From Diploscapter coronatus (taxonomy: Eukaryota > Nematoda > Chromadorea > Rhabditida > Rhabditidae), in NCBI GenBank assembly GCA_964036155.1, contig OZ038423.1:27667249-27731248 (forward strand): a stretch of DNA of 64,000 nucleotides, written 5' to 3'. A program made the position numbers and the translations under genes. Positions within the stretch are counted from its first letter, which is position 1; each line of letters starts with the position of its first letter. The notes beneath the pieces were generated by a model. It was not told the origin of the DNA and made no database searches. It saw only the letters and a program-made list of their open reading frames with translations. This document shows, piece after piece, positions 11,581 through 22,462 of the stretch.

Positions 11581-14360
11581 CTAGGGTCCGATCCATCCTT
11601 CTTGTTTCTGCTTCTTCTCGTTGCGTTTTCGGATGAAATCGCAGAAAATTTGGTAGAAAAGGAATGCGCAGCCGGAATTCGCCGCAGCTTTCAGCTGACT
11701 CGGCCACAGGCCCTGGAAATATGGTATTTTACTTTCATCCGAAAATATTTTTGCTTGTTTAAAAACGTTTGGATTGTCAGCAGTGACCAAATGATTTTTT
11801 AGTTTTATCAAAATTATTCGAAACGCATAAAATTCATCTATCAATATTATTTACAGAAATTCTATAAAAAATATTTTGAACCAATCCAGAAACGTCAGAC
11901 TAGCGTGTCATAATTTTCTTCGCAAACATATCAATAATTTATGAAATAGTTTAAAAATAACTTTGAACAGCCCGTAGATGGACTCGTTCTGAACGACGAA
12001 CATGATCGTGCGCAACATGCCGATTTTGTATTCCGACGTTCGGCCGAATGTCTGGAAAAGAATAAAATTTTAGACTCGTCAAACTTAATATTCCAACTGG
12101 TATCCTCGTATTGATCTTTTGAAAAGTATCTCAAAATGAGTTCAACACTTGAAACATCAGAAGAAACTTCGAGTTATATTTTAAAGAAATCACCCAGTAG
12201 AGGCGAAACGATATTGAGACGTGGAACGTTCTCATTTTTCAATTCAATTTGAAACCTATCGAATAAACGCTTTTGAATTTTCTAAAAAAATACCTGATCC
12301 CGTTCGAAACCGTTCATTTGGAGTCGGTGTCGGACCATATCGAGGGGGTAGAGGATCTTAAAAATATCTTTTTTCAACCAAAAAAACAAAATAAAAGATG
12401 AAATTTTTAAAATTCAAACCGTTTTAGCAGTGGTTCCCGCAAGCGCTCCATTCACGAGAGCTGCCGTGGACTCGTGTCCCTGCGGCCAGAACTGCATGAA
12501 GAAGTTGTACAGCGCAAATTGCATGCCCGTAAAGGGGGCGATCTGCAAAATGTGTATTTTTAGACTTCTTATTTTTAGAAATCTCGCTCGCTTGTAAAAA
12601 GAAATAAAATAGGAAAAAGTGGGTGAATTTTCAAAATTCGTATTTTTATCCTGAAAACAAAATAACCTGAATCAAACTGGGCACCCATCCTCGAAAATAG
12701 CCTCGTACGCCTTCCTTTCGCCAGATGTGCTTGATCGCGTGGTAGGTTCCTGAATATTTGGAAAAGTTTGTTTTTTTGCTTATTCATCATCTTGTTGATG
12801 CTGACGTATTATTCCCATAAGTTTGTATTTTCATTTTAAACATTTTGAAACATCAAAAATCTATATTTTAGATTGAAAATTAGACAACTCTTCGCTCTTG
12901 AGCATTCCTTATTGTTCATTTGAAAATCTCCTTTCAAAAACAACTTTTATGAAATATCTTAAAACGTATTCCTTTTCAAGAAAAAAGACCTGTATAAACG
13001 GCATCCTTGGACTGAGCGACAAGTCGCGTTCGAATGACGTCGAGCGGCATCGCTGCAGTCATCGCCAGGCAACCCGAGGCACAGCCGCACGCGAAGTCCG
13101 CTGAGGAACGAATAGCCGTATTTTCGGATGGGGCGAGTTGGCCGAGCTGGAAATTTTGCTTATCTTTACTCTTTAGATTCAATTTTTTGAGAAAGAAAAC
13201 CGAGCTATCAAAGTCATGGAATTTTTGAAAGGGTTCCAGTTCAATATACTTTGATATCAAATCTAGGAACTTTTCAAATCCTAGGAATCGCTTGAAACCT
13301 ATGAATTCTGAACAGAAAATAGTTCAAATCGAAAGAATCGTTGATTTTGTTATAGGTTATCAGGATTCATTTGTCCTAGGAAATGTATACTTTTGTGAAA
13401 CCTACTTTCCTCGAGAGAACTTCAAAAGAGGCGAATTGCACGAGTCCATAAATGGCTGACAGTCCCTGGAATTTTGAACCATTAAAAGCAAAAAAAACCA
13501 TGGGTATAATTTTGTTCAAATTTTACCCAAAAATCGAGTTTCAAATTTTGTACCTGGGCTGGAACATGGCCTTTCCAGAACGCGGACACACCCTCCTCGC
13601 GGGAAATCAACAGAATCGATTGGATCACTCCCTGGAAAGTTTAATTTGTTTAAATTTTAAATGGAGAAGATGGATCAACTTATCTTCTCAAATAGACTTT
13701 TATTTGACTATTCCTGAAGCATGTTCGAAAAATTCAAATTCTTTGAAAATGAATATTCTAGAAGATATTTCATTAGTAGCTATAACAGAGATTACTTTTC
13801 AAAAACTATTCGTGAATTAGAGTTTTTGAAACTTAACCAAAAATTAATAGAAGCTACGACTGACATAATATTTCTCAAATTATCCTTGGATTTGACTTTT
13901 TTTTAAAAATAAATCCAATTTTATTTTATAAAAATGTCCACCTTGTATTTTCCAGATTTCGCTCCCCTGATTGGCTCCTCTTGGAGTTGGAATCGGATTT
14001 TGAGGACGTCGAGCGGCTGGATGATAACGCGCGTCACGACGCCCGACGCCAGACCTGCTTCGCTGAAATAAACGATTGAGGGTAATTATGCTAATTTCTC
14101 AAAAACTCGTCTTTTTCAAGGACATATAATTCGTAAGTTTCAAAAGGAGCTGAAAAGAAAAGCTTATTTTCTGATTTGATACAGCGTCGCTTTGAAGAAA
14201 AAAAACCCTATTGAAAATCATGCGCAAGTCCATCTTTTCAAGTTTCTATTAGAAAATCCTAGAAAATGACGGAATTTTGCAATTTTAAAATTGCCGACCT
14301 GTATTCTGTAGCGGAGAGGGCGAGTTGACCGTTGATGGGTTCGGGATTATAGCCAACCAT
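11581..14360 (-). CDS. SLC25A19: Mitochondrial thiamine pyrophosphate carrier
   Basis: Ten exons give 322 residues, the usual length: 14299-14360, 13942-14062, 13554-13631, 13406-13465, 12990-13146, 12667-12749, 12420-12542, 12294-12356, 11962-12051, 11581-11712. It is a member of the SLC25 family, importing thiamine pyrophosphate across the inner mitochondrial membrane. The start MVGYNPEP matches the family N terminus. The three repeat signatures P-x-D-x-x-[KR] are present as QPLDVLKIR (Pro37), MPLDVIRTR (Pro141) and YPLDMVRHR (Pro232). FWKGHVPAQ, GLSAIYGLVQF and the final-helix motif GLWPSQLKAA are diagnostic of the TPP carrier rather than other SLC25 members. No frame breaks were seen. Donors GTTATT and GTCTTT on two introns are weak but phases agree. 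Confidence 0.95.
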
Positions 14361-14383
14361 CGCTTTGATTTGACTGACTTTTC

Positions 14384-14395
14384 TAGACGTGATTC
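14384..14395 (-). promoter_or_regulatory. Possible spliced-leader acceptor(s) of SLC25A19
   Basis: Two AG candidates (minus-strand GTCAG ending at 14384, GTCTAG ending at 14393) lie 23 and 32 bases before the ATG. Their pyrimidine context is poor, so this is the weakest such site in the window. Confidence 0.3.
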
Positions 14396-17262
14396 GAATT
14401 TTTTCCGGGGCTTGACCAGGACTCGAAAAACCCTCGAATCTTCACGACATCACAAAAGTACGTTCAAAAATCTAAAAAAAAAAATACAACTTTTAAAAAA
14501 TAACAGCAAAAATGAGGAACTTTTCAAAAATAAAAATTGCCTAATTTCATGAAGAATCAGGAGAAGGAAAAGTTGCATCCATTTGAAACTCAGAAAGTTC
14601 TAGAAAAATACGACTTTTCGAAAAGAAACTAGAAATAAAATGTAAATTTAAAAAAAAAGATAAACTTTCCCTTTTTCAAGGTGAAATATGAAATGAAAGA
14701 CGGATATTTTTAGAAGAAGCCTCGAAGCTTCATCAACAAAGCTCATATGATTTTCAAAAAATGCACGAAACATGAAGGAATAAAAACGAACGTGGAAAAG
14801 GACAGTCCATTGTAAGCAGCGCAGAGAGCGGTCGAAGATGGTATCGAACGAGAAAGAAAGTAAGGAATCTTGTGAACGTTTATTCAAATTTTGACGAGAC
14901 TTTTTTAGAGAAATAAAAAGAAATCATGAAGTTACAAATAAAAAGCTGAAAAGGAGTGACTTCAGCTCGAAAAACCCGTCGAACAAAGCGAAATAAACTC
15001 AGCACAAAATAAAACACATCCGATCTTTATTGAGTGTTCTTTGGTAGATAAACAGATCCGACACGAGTGAAAAGTCGGAGAAAAATCATGAACTATCGAA
15101 AACACGAAGCGAAGATTGGATCACTTTTGAAACTCGCTCCATTGCTAAATCTGAGCAATAGAACATATTTTCCAGTGTAATTGTGATACTTTTAAAAATG
15201 GGGAGAAAAAACTGAAATTTAATACTTTTTTCTTTATTTGAGAATCTTTTCTAACTTCATATCAAGTGAGATCAATTAAAAAATTCAAATTTCTTACCTT
15301 TTTTCTCAGTTTTCAATTGAAGATCAGATTTTCTCGACTCTGTTTGACACCTTTGTGCATCGCGGCCTTTCAAGAATTACCGTAGCCTTCCTGATTTCGT
15401 CCGGGTCTTGACCGAAACGAATTCGGAAAAGGCGACACGCGCGATGTTCGCAAGTGCCAAGCAGAGATCGGGTCGTGATTTTTTTAACATCACGATACAT
15501 CACCATAACTTCACTGTACTTCACGATAGTTTTTTGATAGTTGCCATTTCAATCCGAGAAGTTGTATAAAACTTTGCATAATTTATTTCTTGTAATATCA
15601 TTTTAATTAATTTTTTTGCAAATAAACGAAGATTTTTTCCTCCATTTGTATCATGCACAGAATTTTGTGATAATTTCTTCCGATTTATTATTTTCCCTCA
15701 TTTTAAATACTGACTCATCAACTAGCTTGGCTGGTCGACCGAGGTGCGGGTTTTTGGCCGTGTGATTTCGTGGTTAATGAGCCCTTGAGGTCGGCCTTGG
15801 ACGGGGGTGGAAAGGCAGTCAGACTGACACAGACAGAGAAGAGACGAAACACGACAACAATGAAACTAGTGTAGATCGATCAAAACTATTGATTTTCTAG
15901 AGTTCTTCGAAAAAAATAAATAAAATTATCAAAAACTCCTATCATATCCGACTTTCTCAAATTCTTTGTTATCCTGAAAGGGAAATTTTAGAATACGCCT
16001 TTTTCAAAATTTAAAACGAAGTCAATCTATCTAAAAATTTTCCCGTATTCTTTGTTACAAAAGAAACATTTCAGGATATCCCCCCTTCGAGAATAGAAAG
16101 AAAAAACGGAATCAAACTTTCCTAAAAATTGCCTTGAACTTTAAAAGCTACTAAAAATATTTTGATCGCGATCCTTCTCAAGATTTTTGGCACTATTATC
16201 TCCAATTCCTTGAGCCCCTACTCTACCTTTCTAATTGTTCAAGTTACAATAGACAGTATTTTCTCTGCGTCTCTGGCAAAGTCCTATGTTTAAGAATATA
16301 GACTCTCTCCAAGTCCGACCCTCACCTCATCCTTTTATAATTGCCAATGTAGTGGCCAGGGTGCTCACCTTTGCCTTTTTCAAGGCCGAAAATTTCAATG
16401 GATCGCTCGAAAATTGGAGGGTTTAGAGAAAATCCTCTTATTTGATCTCCCTCTTTATAAATCTCCATCTTTTTCTTCTTTGGCCGTGCTATTTCGGCTA
16501 AAAATATTTTTCTTTGAACCTCACGAAATCTTCATCTATTCTCTCTACTATTTCATCCCTAATTTTGTATTTTTCTAAAACTTTCCTAAAAATCCGATGT
16601 CTATAACTTCCTGCCTCTCTACAGTATCTCATTGTTTTGACTCTCTATATCTTTGAACCTCTAATTATGTGCGGATATAGTCATTGTCTGGCCAAAACAC
16701 TTCATAACCAGGTTTTTCTAAAGATCTTTCTTATGGCACTTTGAGCCTTTTCGATGATAGGTAAAAAGTGGGTTTTGGTCAGGGTTAATGGGCATTCAAT
16801 TTAGAGGTAAGTAGACATAAAAATTTAGAACTAAATTCCATTCATTTTTTAAAAATATCACAATCCGACTTTGAAATCGAGTTTCCAAAAGTCAGTGGAA
16901 AATAAAGTCCTTCAGATATCAAGTAATTTAATATTCAAACACGCTAAATATTGTTATTGGAATTTTCAAAGTTGTTGATTTGACCAAAAGAGTACGGGAA
17001 ACCTTTGCACATCCTTTGTAAGCGTATTTGAATTCGCAAGAATAAATAAACTTCGAAAGTCTTTTCGAAGTCTTCTTTTTGAATTCAGAATCGTGTAAAA
17101 CACTTGAAAATCTCCTTGTCCCATTCACTAATTTTCACACGTACTACTGTAACGGAACAATGATAGATCTACTGTAAATTTGGGAGAAAGAATCGATATT
17201 TATTTTTCTATTTAATAAATTTTATTGATTTTTCTTTAAAGATGATTGCAAATAAGGTTTCC

Positions 17263-17419
17263 CTAAATGTCAAGAATAAGTGTGGCCATATTTATACTTG
17301 TGGATACTTGACATTTAGAATATCTCGAGACTATAACTTGAAACGTCTCAGAAATCTTGTGAATATTATGATGGTGAACTGTCAAGTGCGACGATTTTTC
17401 GCACTTTCCGAGATATTCT
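17263..17419. repeat. Three nested/adjacent perfect inverted repeats
   Basis: CTAAATGTCAAG at 17263-17274 pairs with 17307-17318. AGAATATCTCG at 17317-17327 pairs with 17409-17419. Inside the second, AAGTGCGA at 17384-17391 pairs with 17399-17406. Together they form a 157 bp multi-hairpin unit. Confidence 0.7.
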
Positions 17420-18564
17420 GGAAAGTTAGAAAACGTGAAAGAATCACGTACCCCCCACCAAATTTTGCAACCAAAAAGAAAAGCTTTGATTATTCATGAT
17501 TTTGAAAATTAGTAATAGCTCAAATTTTATTAGATTTTTGTTTCCATAAAGTTTCGATGAGTCATGGTTTTTGTTGGTCAATAGACCAAGATCAATTTAA
17601 ATTTAATTCAACTAAATTTTGTGTACAAACAATTGTAGTTTTTGCATTTGAAATACCTGAAAGAAAAGTTTGAAAAATTAGTTTGTAGCAAAAAATCTCA
17701 ACCTGATTTTCCAGGAAAATGTTGGAAATTACGAAATTTCCTATAGGCAGCCCCTACACATCGGTCTTTACCAACACAACAATAAACGCAAATAAACCTT
17801 TACACCCCTTAGCCAAAGGAACTAAGGCCTAGGGCCTAGGACCGGGTCGTTTAGATATGGAAAATGGAAAGTGATGCTGAAATGAAAGCATCCCTGCTGT
17901 ATGATTTGAAACGAAGCATTTTCACCTCGTCTCTAGAATTTCGACAATTGTAAGAAATCGCAAGTTTAAATGGTCGATTTTTAAAATTGATCAAAATCAA
18001 TTAAGTTAAGAAATAAATAAAAAAAAAACTTGCCAGAAATTGTTATCGGACGGTAAATTTTGATAAGGCAAAATTGTCATGGTCGGCTTTTTTAATTTCG
18101 AAAAATCAAAAATTTCACGACCTGTTATGTTTAGGTAAAGGGGTGCTATGCGTTAGTCGAACCGACCAAAACCGAGGCTAGACCTGTTCAAATAATAAAT
18201 TTGGGTTAGAAAGGGTGAAAGTACCGCTCTATTTCTGTTGGCTGTATTGGGGTGAACCTAGCATCACACTGCCAAAACCAGCAGGATTACTCACTAGGCT
18301 AAAACCTTTACTTTCTACTGTCAAAAGGGATACAATTCATCATGAGAATCGTCGAAAGGCTCAAGGATTAAAGCTAGAAAGTTTCACGGGTGTTTCGAAG
18401 TTTCGTCAAAGGAATACAAACTTGTGATTTAGTTTTAGCATCACAATTCCCCCATAAGTATGTTTCAAAACATCTCAGTAAATGACAAATATTCTCGAGA
18501 ATGTTCATTTCACGTATTGATCTAGTTCAAACCGAGTCAACAAAGATTCATTTATCCGAATAAA

Positions 18565-19022
18565 ATGCCGTATCAACCTGTTTTCAAAATGCACAAAAGT
18601 AATATGAGAAAGACTTTCTTAATCCCAAAATTGCACTCCCAGTCTCTTCGATATTCCCACATGTTGCATGGTATGTGTTACGTAGATACGATCTTTCATC
18701 CTAAACAGGCCAGACCAGTGGCAGAGGACGGTTTGTGCTCGTATTACCCAGGGTTGAGTGATGAGTTAGCGCATGCCCAAATACGGAGAAAACAGGCAAG
18801 AGGGTGGGTGCGGATCAATAAAGTGCGGGAAATTAGAGAATTACAGGCACACGCATCAAATTTAGGTGAGTTTTTACTGACTTTATGAAGTTTAAAAGAA
18901 ATAATCTAGGGAGCTTTTTTCCAGAAATTTCCAGATTCGATCAAAACAGACATTGTGAAATTCACCTATCTTTCCAAAAAAAAATCACGGAAATTCATGC
19001 TCGCCATAATATTCTAGAATAG
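18565..19022 (+). CDS. Candidate two-exon orphan gene
   Basis: An ATG at 18565 opens a 301-base frame that ends exactly at a good donor (TTTAG|GTGAGT, 18865/18866). A good acceptor (CTTTTTTCCAG) follows 59 bases later. The frame continues in phase from 18925 to a TAG at 19020-19022, giving about 133 residues, basic in the middle (RRKQARGWVRINKVREIRE). It is the only plus-strand gene candidate in the gene-poor region. No homology is recognised, no acceptor precedes the ATG, and an open frame of this length can occur by chance, so it is low confidence. Confidence 0.25.
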
Positions 19023-19346
19023 AGCGATTTACCGACAATTTTTAGTGCATTTTACGAGACACTGCCGTAAAATCGGTCATGCGAAAAATTCACAAAATCA
19101 CTTACACGGAATCGATAGATTTCGAATAGCGATTAGATAAAACGAACTTTCAGTACGTTAATTTAATTAATTCAAAAAGGTAGTTGGTTCGTAAAAATGC
19201 CATTTCCGCCATTTCGTAGCAGATCCTGAGCCATGGAACCGCTGATTGCACGGTATGGTGTTTGACCGCTTCGGAAGTTCCAAATCGACTGAGGTTTTCC
19301 CCGCACCATGAAAATTATCGGCTCGAGGAAAACCCCGTGAAGTTTC

Positions 19347-19410
19347 GAATTCACGGACCGATCAGAGTTCCGCTTGCGGTACTTGTCACCGTTGAGTCAC
19401 CCGTGAATTC
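19347..19410. repeat. Hairpin with 10 bp perfect arms
   Basis: GAATTCACGG at 19347-19356 pairs with CCGTGAATTC at 19401-19410. A smaller pair, GGTTTTCC with GGAAAACC, lies just upstream. Confidence 0.65.
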
Positions 19411-19539
19411 ATGCAGTGCCATTTCCCAGGGGACGCGCAGATGGGAAGTCGGGAATTTTTAGAAAATTAGCATTTTTCTCCGGGAACGAAAAGATCGAAT
19501 CTAGTCGAAATATAATATCGTGGGGCCTAAAAAAGCGCG

Positions 19540-19980
19540 ATGCTGTTGTGTTGAGAAGGATGGTAGAAATGTTGGGTGTAGGTGAGGAAAAGAGAATGCG
19601 AGGGAAAAGAGAGCGCAGAGTTACAGACAAAAATAGAAAGACACCGGGGAAATACTGTATTAGTCAAAGAGGGCGCGAAACGGAAGAGAAATAGTACCAG
19701 ATTTTGAGAGAGCCCAGAGATACAAGGCTGAGGAAAGTGGCGCTCATGCGAATAGACAGAAGAAAGACCTCTTCCAACTCGAATAAAGGGGGAGAAATAA
19801 TGTGAGAGGAAAAGGAGAGATAGATTGAGGTATAATTGAAGAGACTTACAGAGAAAAACTCCTAGTTACTATGAGACGGGAAATACTGTATGAAATTCGG
19901 AGATTTCCGGAGAAACGATGAAATGGCGTAGGGAAGTTGTAGAGGAAAAGACGAAAAGGCCGGGAAAATATCGTAGAAAT
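19540..19980. repeat. Purine-rich tract with recurring GGAAATACTGTA
   Basis: Strongly A/G-rich plus strand. GGGAAATACTGTAT appears near 19648 and 19874, with diverged versions (GAGAAATAGTACC near 19685; GGGAAAATATCGTAG near 19962). Confidence 0.6.
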
Positions 19981-20567
19981 TTGAGGGGATAGGGTGAATT
20001 GCCGTCCTTCACAGTTCTTTGCCGCTTGGAGGTCGTGCCCGCCCCCTATTTGCCTCCTCACCGTCCCTCACAAACCCGGGGGTATAGGGAAATACAGACA
20101 GACATACAGGGAACACAACACACTTGTCCTCATTTTACTCGACTATCTGCGAAATTTTGCATCTCTTCCTTTCTCCCAGGAAATGTTTCCCACCTTTTCA
20201 TCTCTCAAAAATTCAATATTTCGACGATTTCGCTATCTTTCCTTTTCCACTTTTCTTTCTTCTCCCGCAAACACCCAAGTGCGGTTTGGCAACTTCGTTC
20301 ACGCAAAAATGGTGGGAATGGCATTTTTACGAAACCATGAATCGTTTTTCTTGAATAAAAAATTGACTACGTTTCAACGAACCTTTGAGCTAGTCGAGTG
20401 TAACTTTCGAGTATTAGGGTTTTAGTCAAGTGACTCGAATTTAGTAAATCAAAAATACTTGAGCAGTACCAATTTTGTGAAACATATCCAGAATTTGAGA
20501 TATTCTGAATATCTGGGTCTAGAAAGTAATATGTATAGTATAAAATGGGCTCGAAGCTGCTCTCTCT

Positions 20568-20590
20568 CTCTTTCTCTCTGAGAGAAAGAG
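20568..20590. repeat. Short perfect palindrome in a CT/GA tract
   Basis: CTCTTTCTCT at 20568-20577 and AGAGAAAGAG at 20581-20590 form 10 bp arms around a 3-base loop. Confidence 0.7.
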
Positions 20591-22462
20591 GAAATTTCTT
20601 ATAAAGGGATTATCCGATTTTGTGCTGATAAAGAGATAAAAGTGATAAGAGTCCGGAATCTCTCCCATATTTTACCCTAAGAGAGGAGATTATCATCTTC
20701 CTGTATTAGAAAGGATTGAAAGCACCTAAGCTAATTGAAATGGAGGTGACTTTCTATATACTGGAAAAGATAAAGTAAGCATGGATTTATGAAATCCCGA
20801 AAGCAAAATTCAATACTATCTATGAAAGATTAGTCATATATCCTTTCGAAGATTTTAGAGGATAATACATGAAAATTATACGAAGATGTGAGAGTTAGAA
20901 CAACTAATTTCGAAATATGATAAACATATGGATTTAGTGAAGAATGTTAGTCACTCAAAAATCGAGCTTAGAACAGAATTTGGATTACCATCAAGAGTAA
21001 TGATAAAAATTAGAAGTGGTTTATCCTACGCCCTCAATGCTATGATTAATTCAATTTAATAATTACATCCTATTTTAATTTGAACATATATCGGAAATAA
21101 AGTAAACAGATTTTATAAGACTCTTCTGCAACTTATCTCTTCCTGAAATATGGATAGTGCAAGTGTAAAAGCGTGAAAAGCTAAATCAAACTAAAGCTCT
21201 ACTAAACTACACTACATCACTACAGCCAAAAAGCTTCAGACATTTTTTTTTCAAAATCTTAAATTATTCTTTTATTTTGACTTCGAATTTGAATCGTTCT
21301 AGCGAAAATGGTGATTTAAAACACGTACAATTTTTAAAACCAAGGGAGTAGTTTTGACTTGAATTTAAAAATCAAATTTAAATTATCATATTTAAAAAAT
21401 CACAGAGACTCGTTTTTGCAGTTGTAGATATCATAGTCTAGTGAAAGAAAGGGCTTATAAAGAAATCTCTCAAGGCGTACTGTAATTCTTCACAAATCGA
21501 CCTAATTTTAAGCGTTCTAGGGTAAATTACGTTCGTGAAAAATTGCCGTACTTCAACACCACAGTAAGTTGATCATGAAAGTCGATTGAAATTTTAAAAG
21601 GCACAAGTGTTATCAAATTCCCAAGCTTACAGGGACATCAAAATTAAATACATACTAGAGAAATAATTACATAAAATTGATTAGCCCAAAATATGGGAGG
21701 TGCTTAGAAAATCATTCAAATACGAGTTTTAAATAATTGAGTTTTAGGAAATGAAAGTAAAATTGTGTAAAAACAAAAAATTTTAGCAATTCAACTTTCA
21801 AAACCCTGATTATAGTTTACCGAGATCATTATCCTATTTCTAGATTCATAGGGTGTGTGTGGCCCTTTAAAATGCGTTACTCTTTTTAAGTAAATTAAAA
21901 AAGAAAAACGAAATGAGCGCGAAGAGAGGCATGTCTTTTAGGCATTTTTATCGCAACATTTATCTTCATACAGGGGGTTGGCTTTTAAGGCTTAACTTTG
22001 AGGAAACATGTTTCCGAAACTTATATTCAACAAATTATTCAACACTGGATCATTTGAAACGTTTTGAGCGACAAATTATCGTTTTGAAGCTTTCCACTCG
22101 GTGATAAAAGGCATCAAGATTTTACAGAAACAATAGAATTTTTGTTTAATTTAAATTAAAACGATCCTATTTATTTCTGTACCAGATAGAATTTTAAATT
22201 GATTATCTTTCTCTGAATAAAACGATGATAAAATTCACTTTATCGGGTTTTGGAAAAAAGACATACATATTCAAAAAGGTGAAGATTTTTTCATCTTTCA
22301 TAAATATTCACTAGAAATAAAAATACTTCAATAAGTTGATCTTTTCCAAGACCCGCTAAAAGTGTGAACTAATATGACTTGTTATGTATAGTTTGTTTCC
22401 TTTCTTCAAATAAATCCAAGGAAATATTACCGTACTTTTCGAGGTGTCTGTCAATCTGTAAA

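Larger units (their letters stand above)
19185..20337. mobile_element. 1.15 kb block bounded by ~30 bp inverted repeats
   Basis: 19185-19214 and the reverse complement of 20307-20337 match over about 30 bases with two mismatches and one indel (shared core TTCGTAAAAATGCCATT). The inside is richer in GC than its surroundings and includes a hairpin at 19347-19410 and a purine tract. There is no transposase frame. It could be a non-autonomous DNA transposon or two copies of a repeat in opposite orientation. Confidence 0.45.
14396..22462. other. 8 kb gene-poor region
   Basis: Between the 5' end of SLC25A19 and the 3' end of the Ariadne gene. No conserved gene is visible on either strand. Contents are itemised separately: nested inverted repeats at 17263-17419, a weak two-exon candidate at 18565-19022, an inverted-repeat-bounded block at 19185-20337 and purine tracts. 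A richer stretch at 15310-15480 and another at 15730-15870 have no recognisable content. Confidence 0.6.

Noticed and set aside
13452..13906. Overlapping plus-strand frames (122 and 61 codons)
   Set aside because: They run across two verified minus-strand exons and introns of SLC25A19.
18120..18175. GGTTCGACTAA on the minus strand as a possible second tRNA
   Set aside because: The flanks do not form T or acceptor stems.
14396..22462. SL RNA or 5S rRNA genes in the gene-poor region
   Set aside because: No leader sequence of the SL1 type and no 5S internal promoter were seen.
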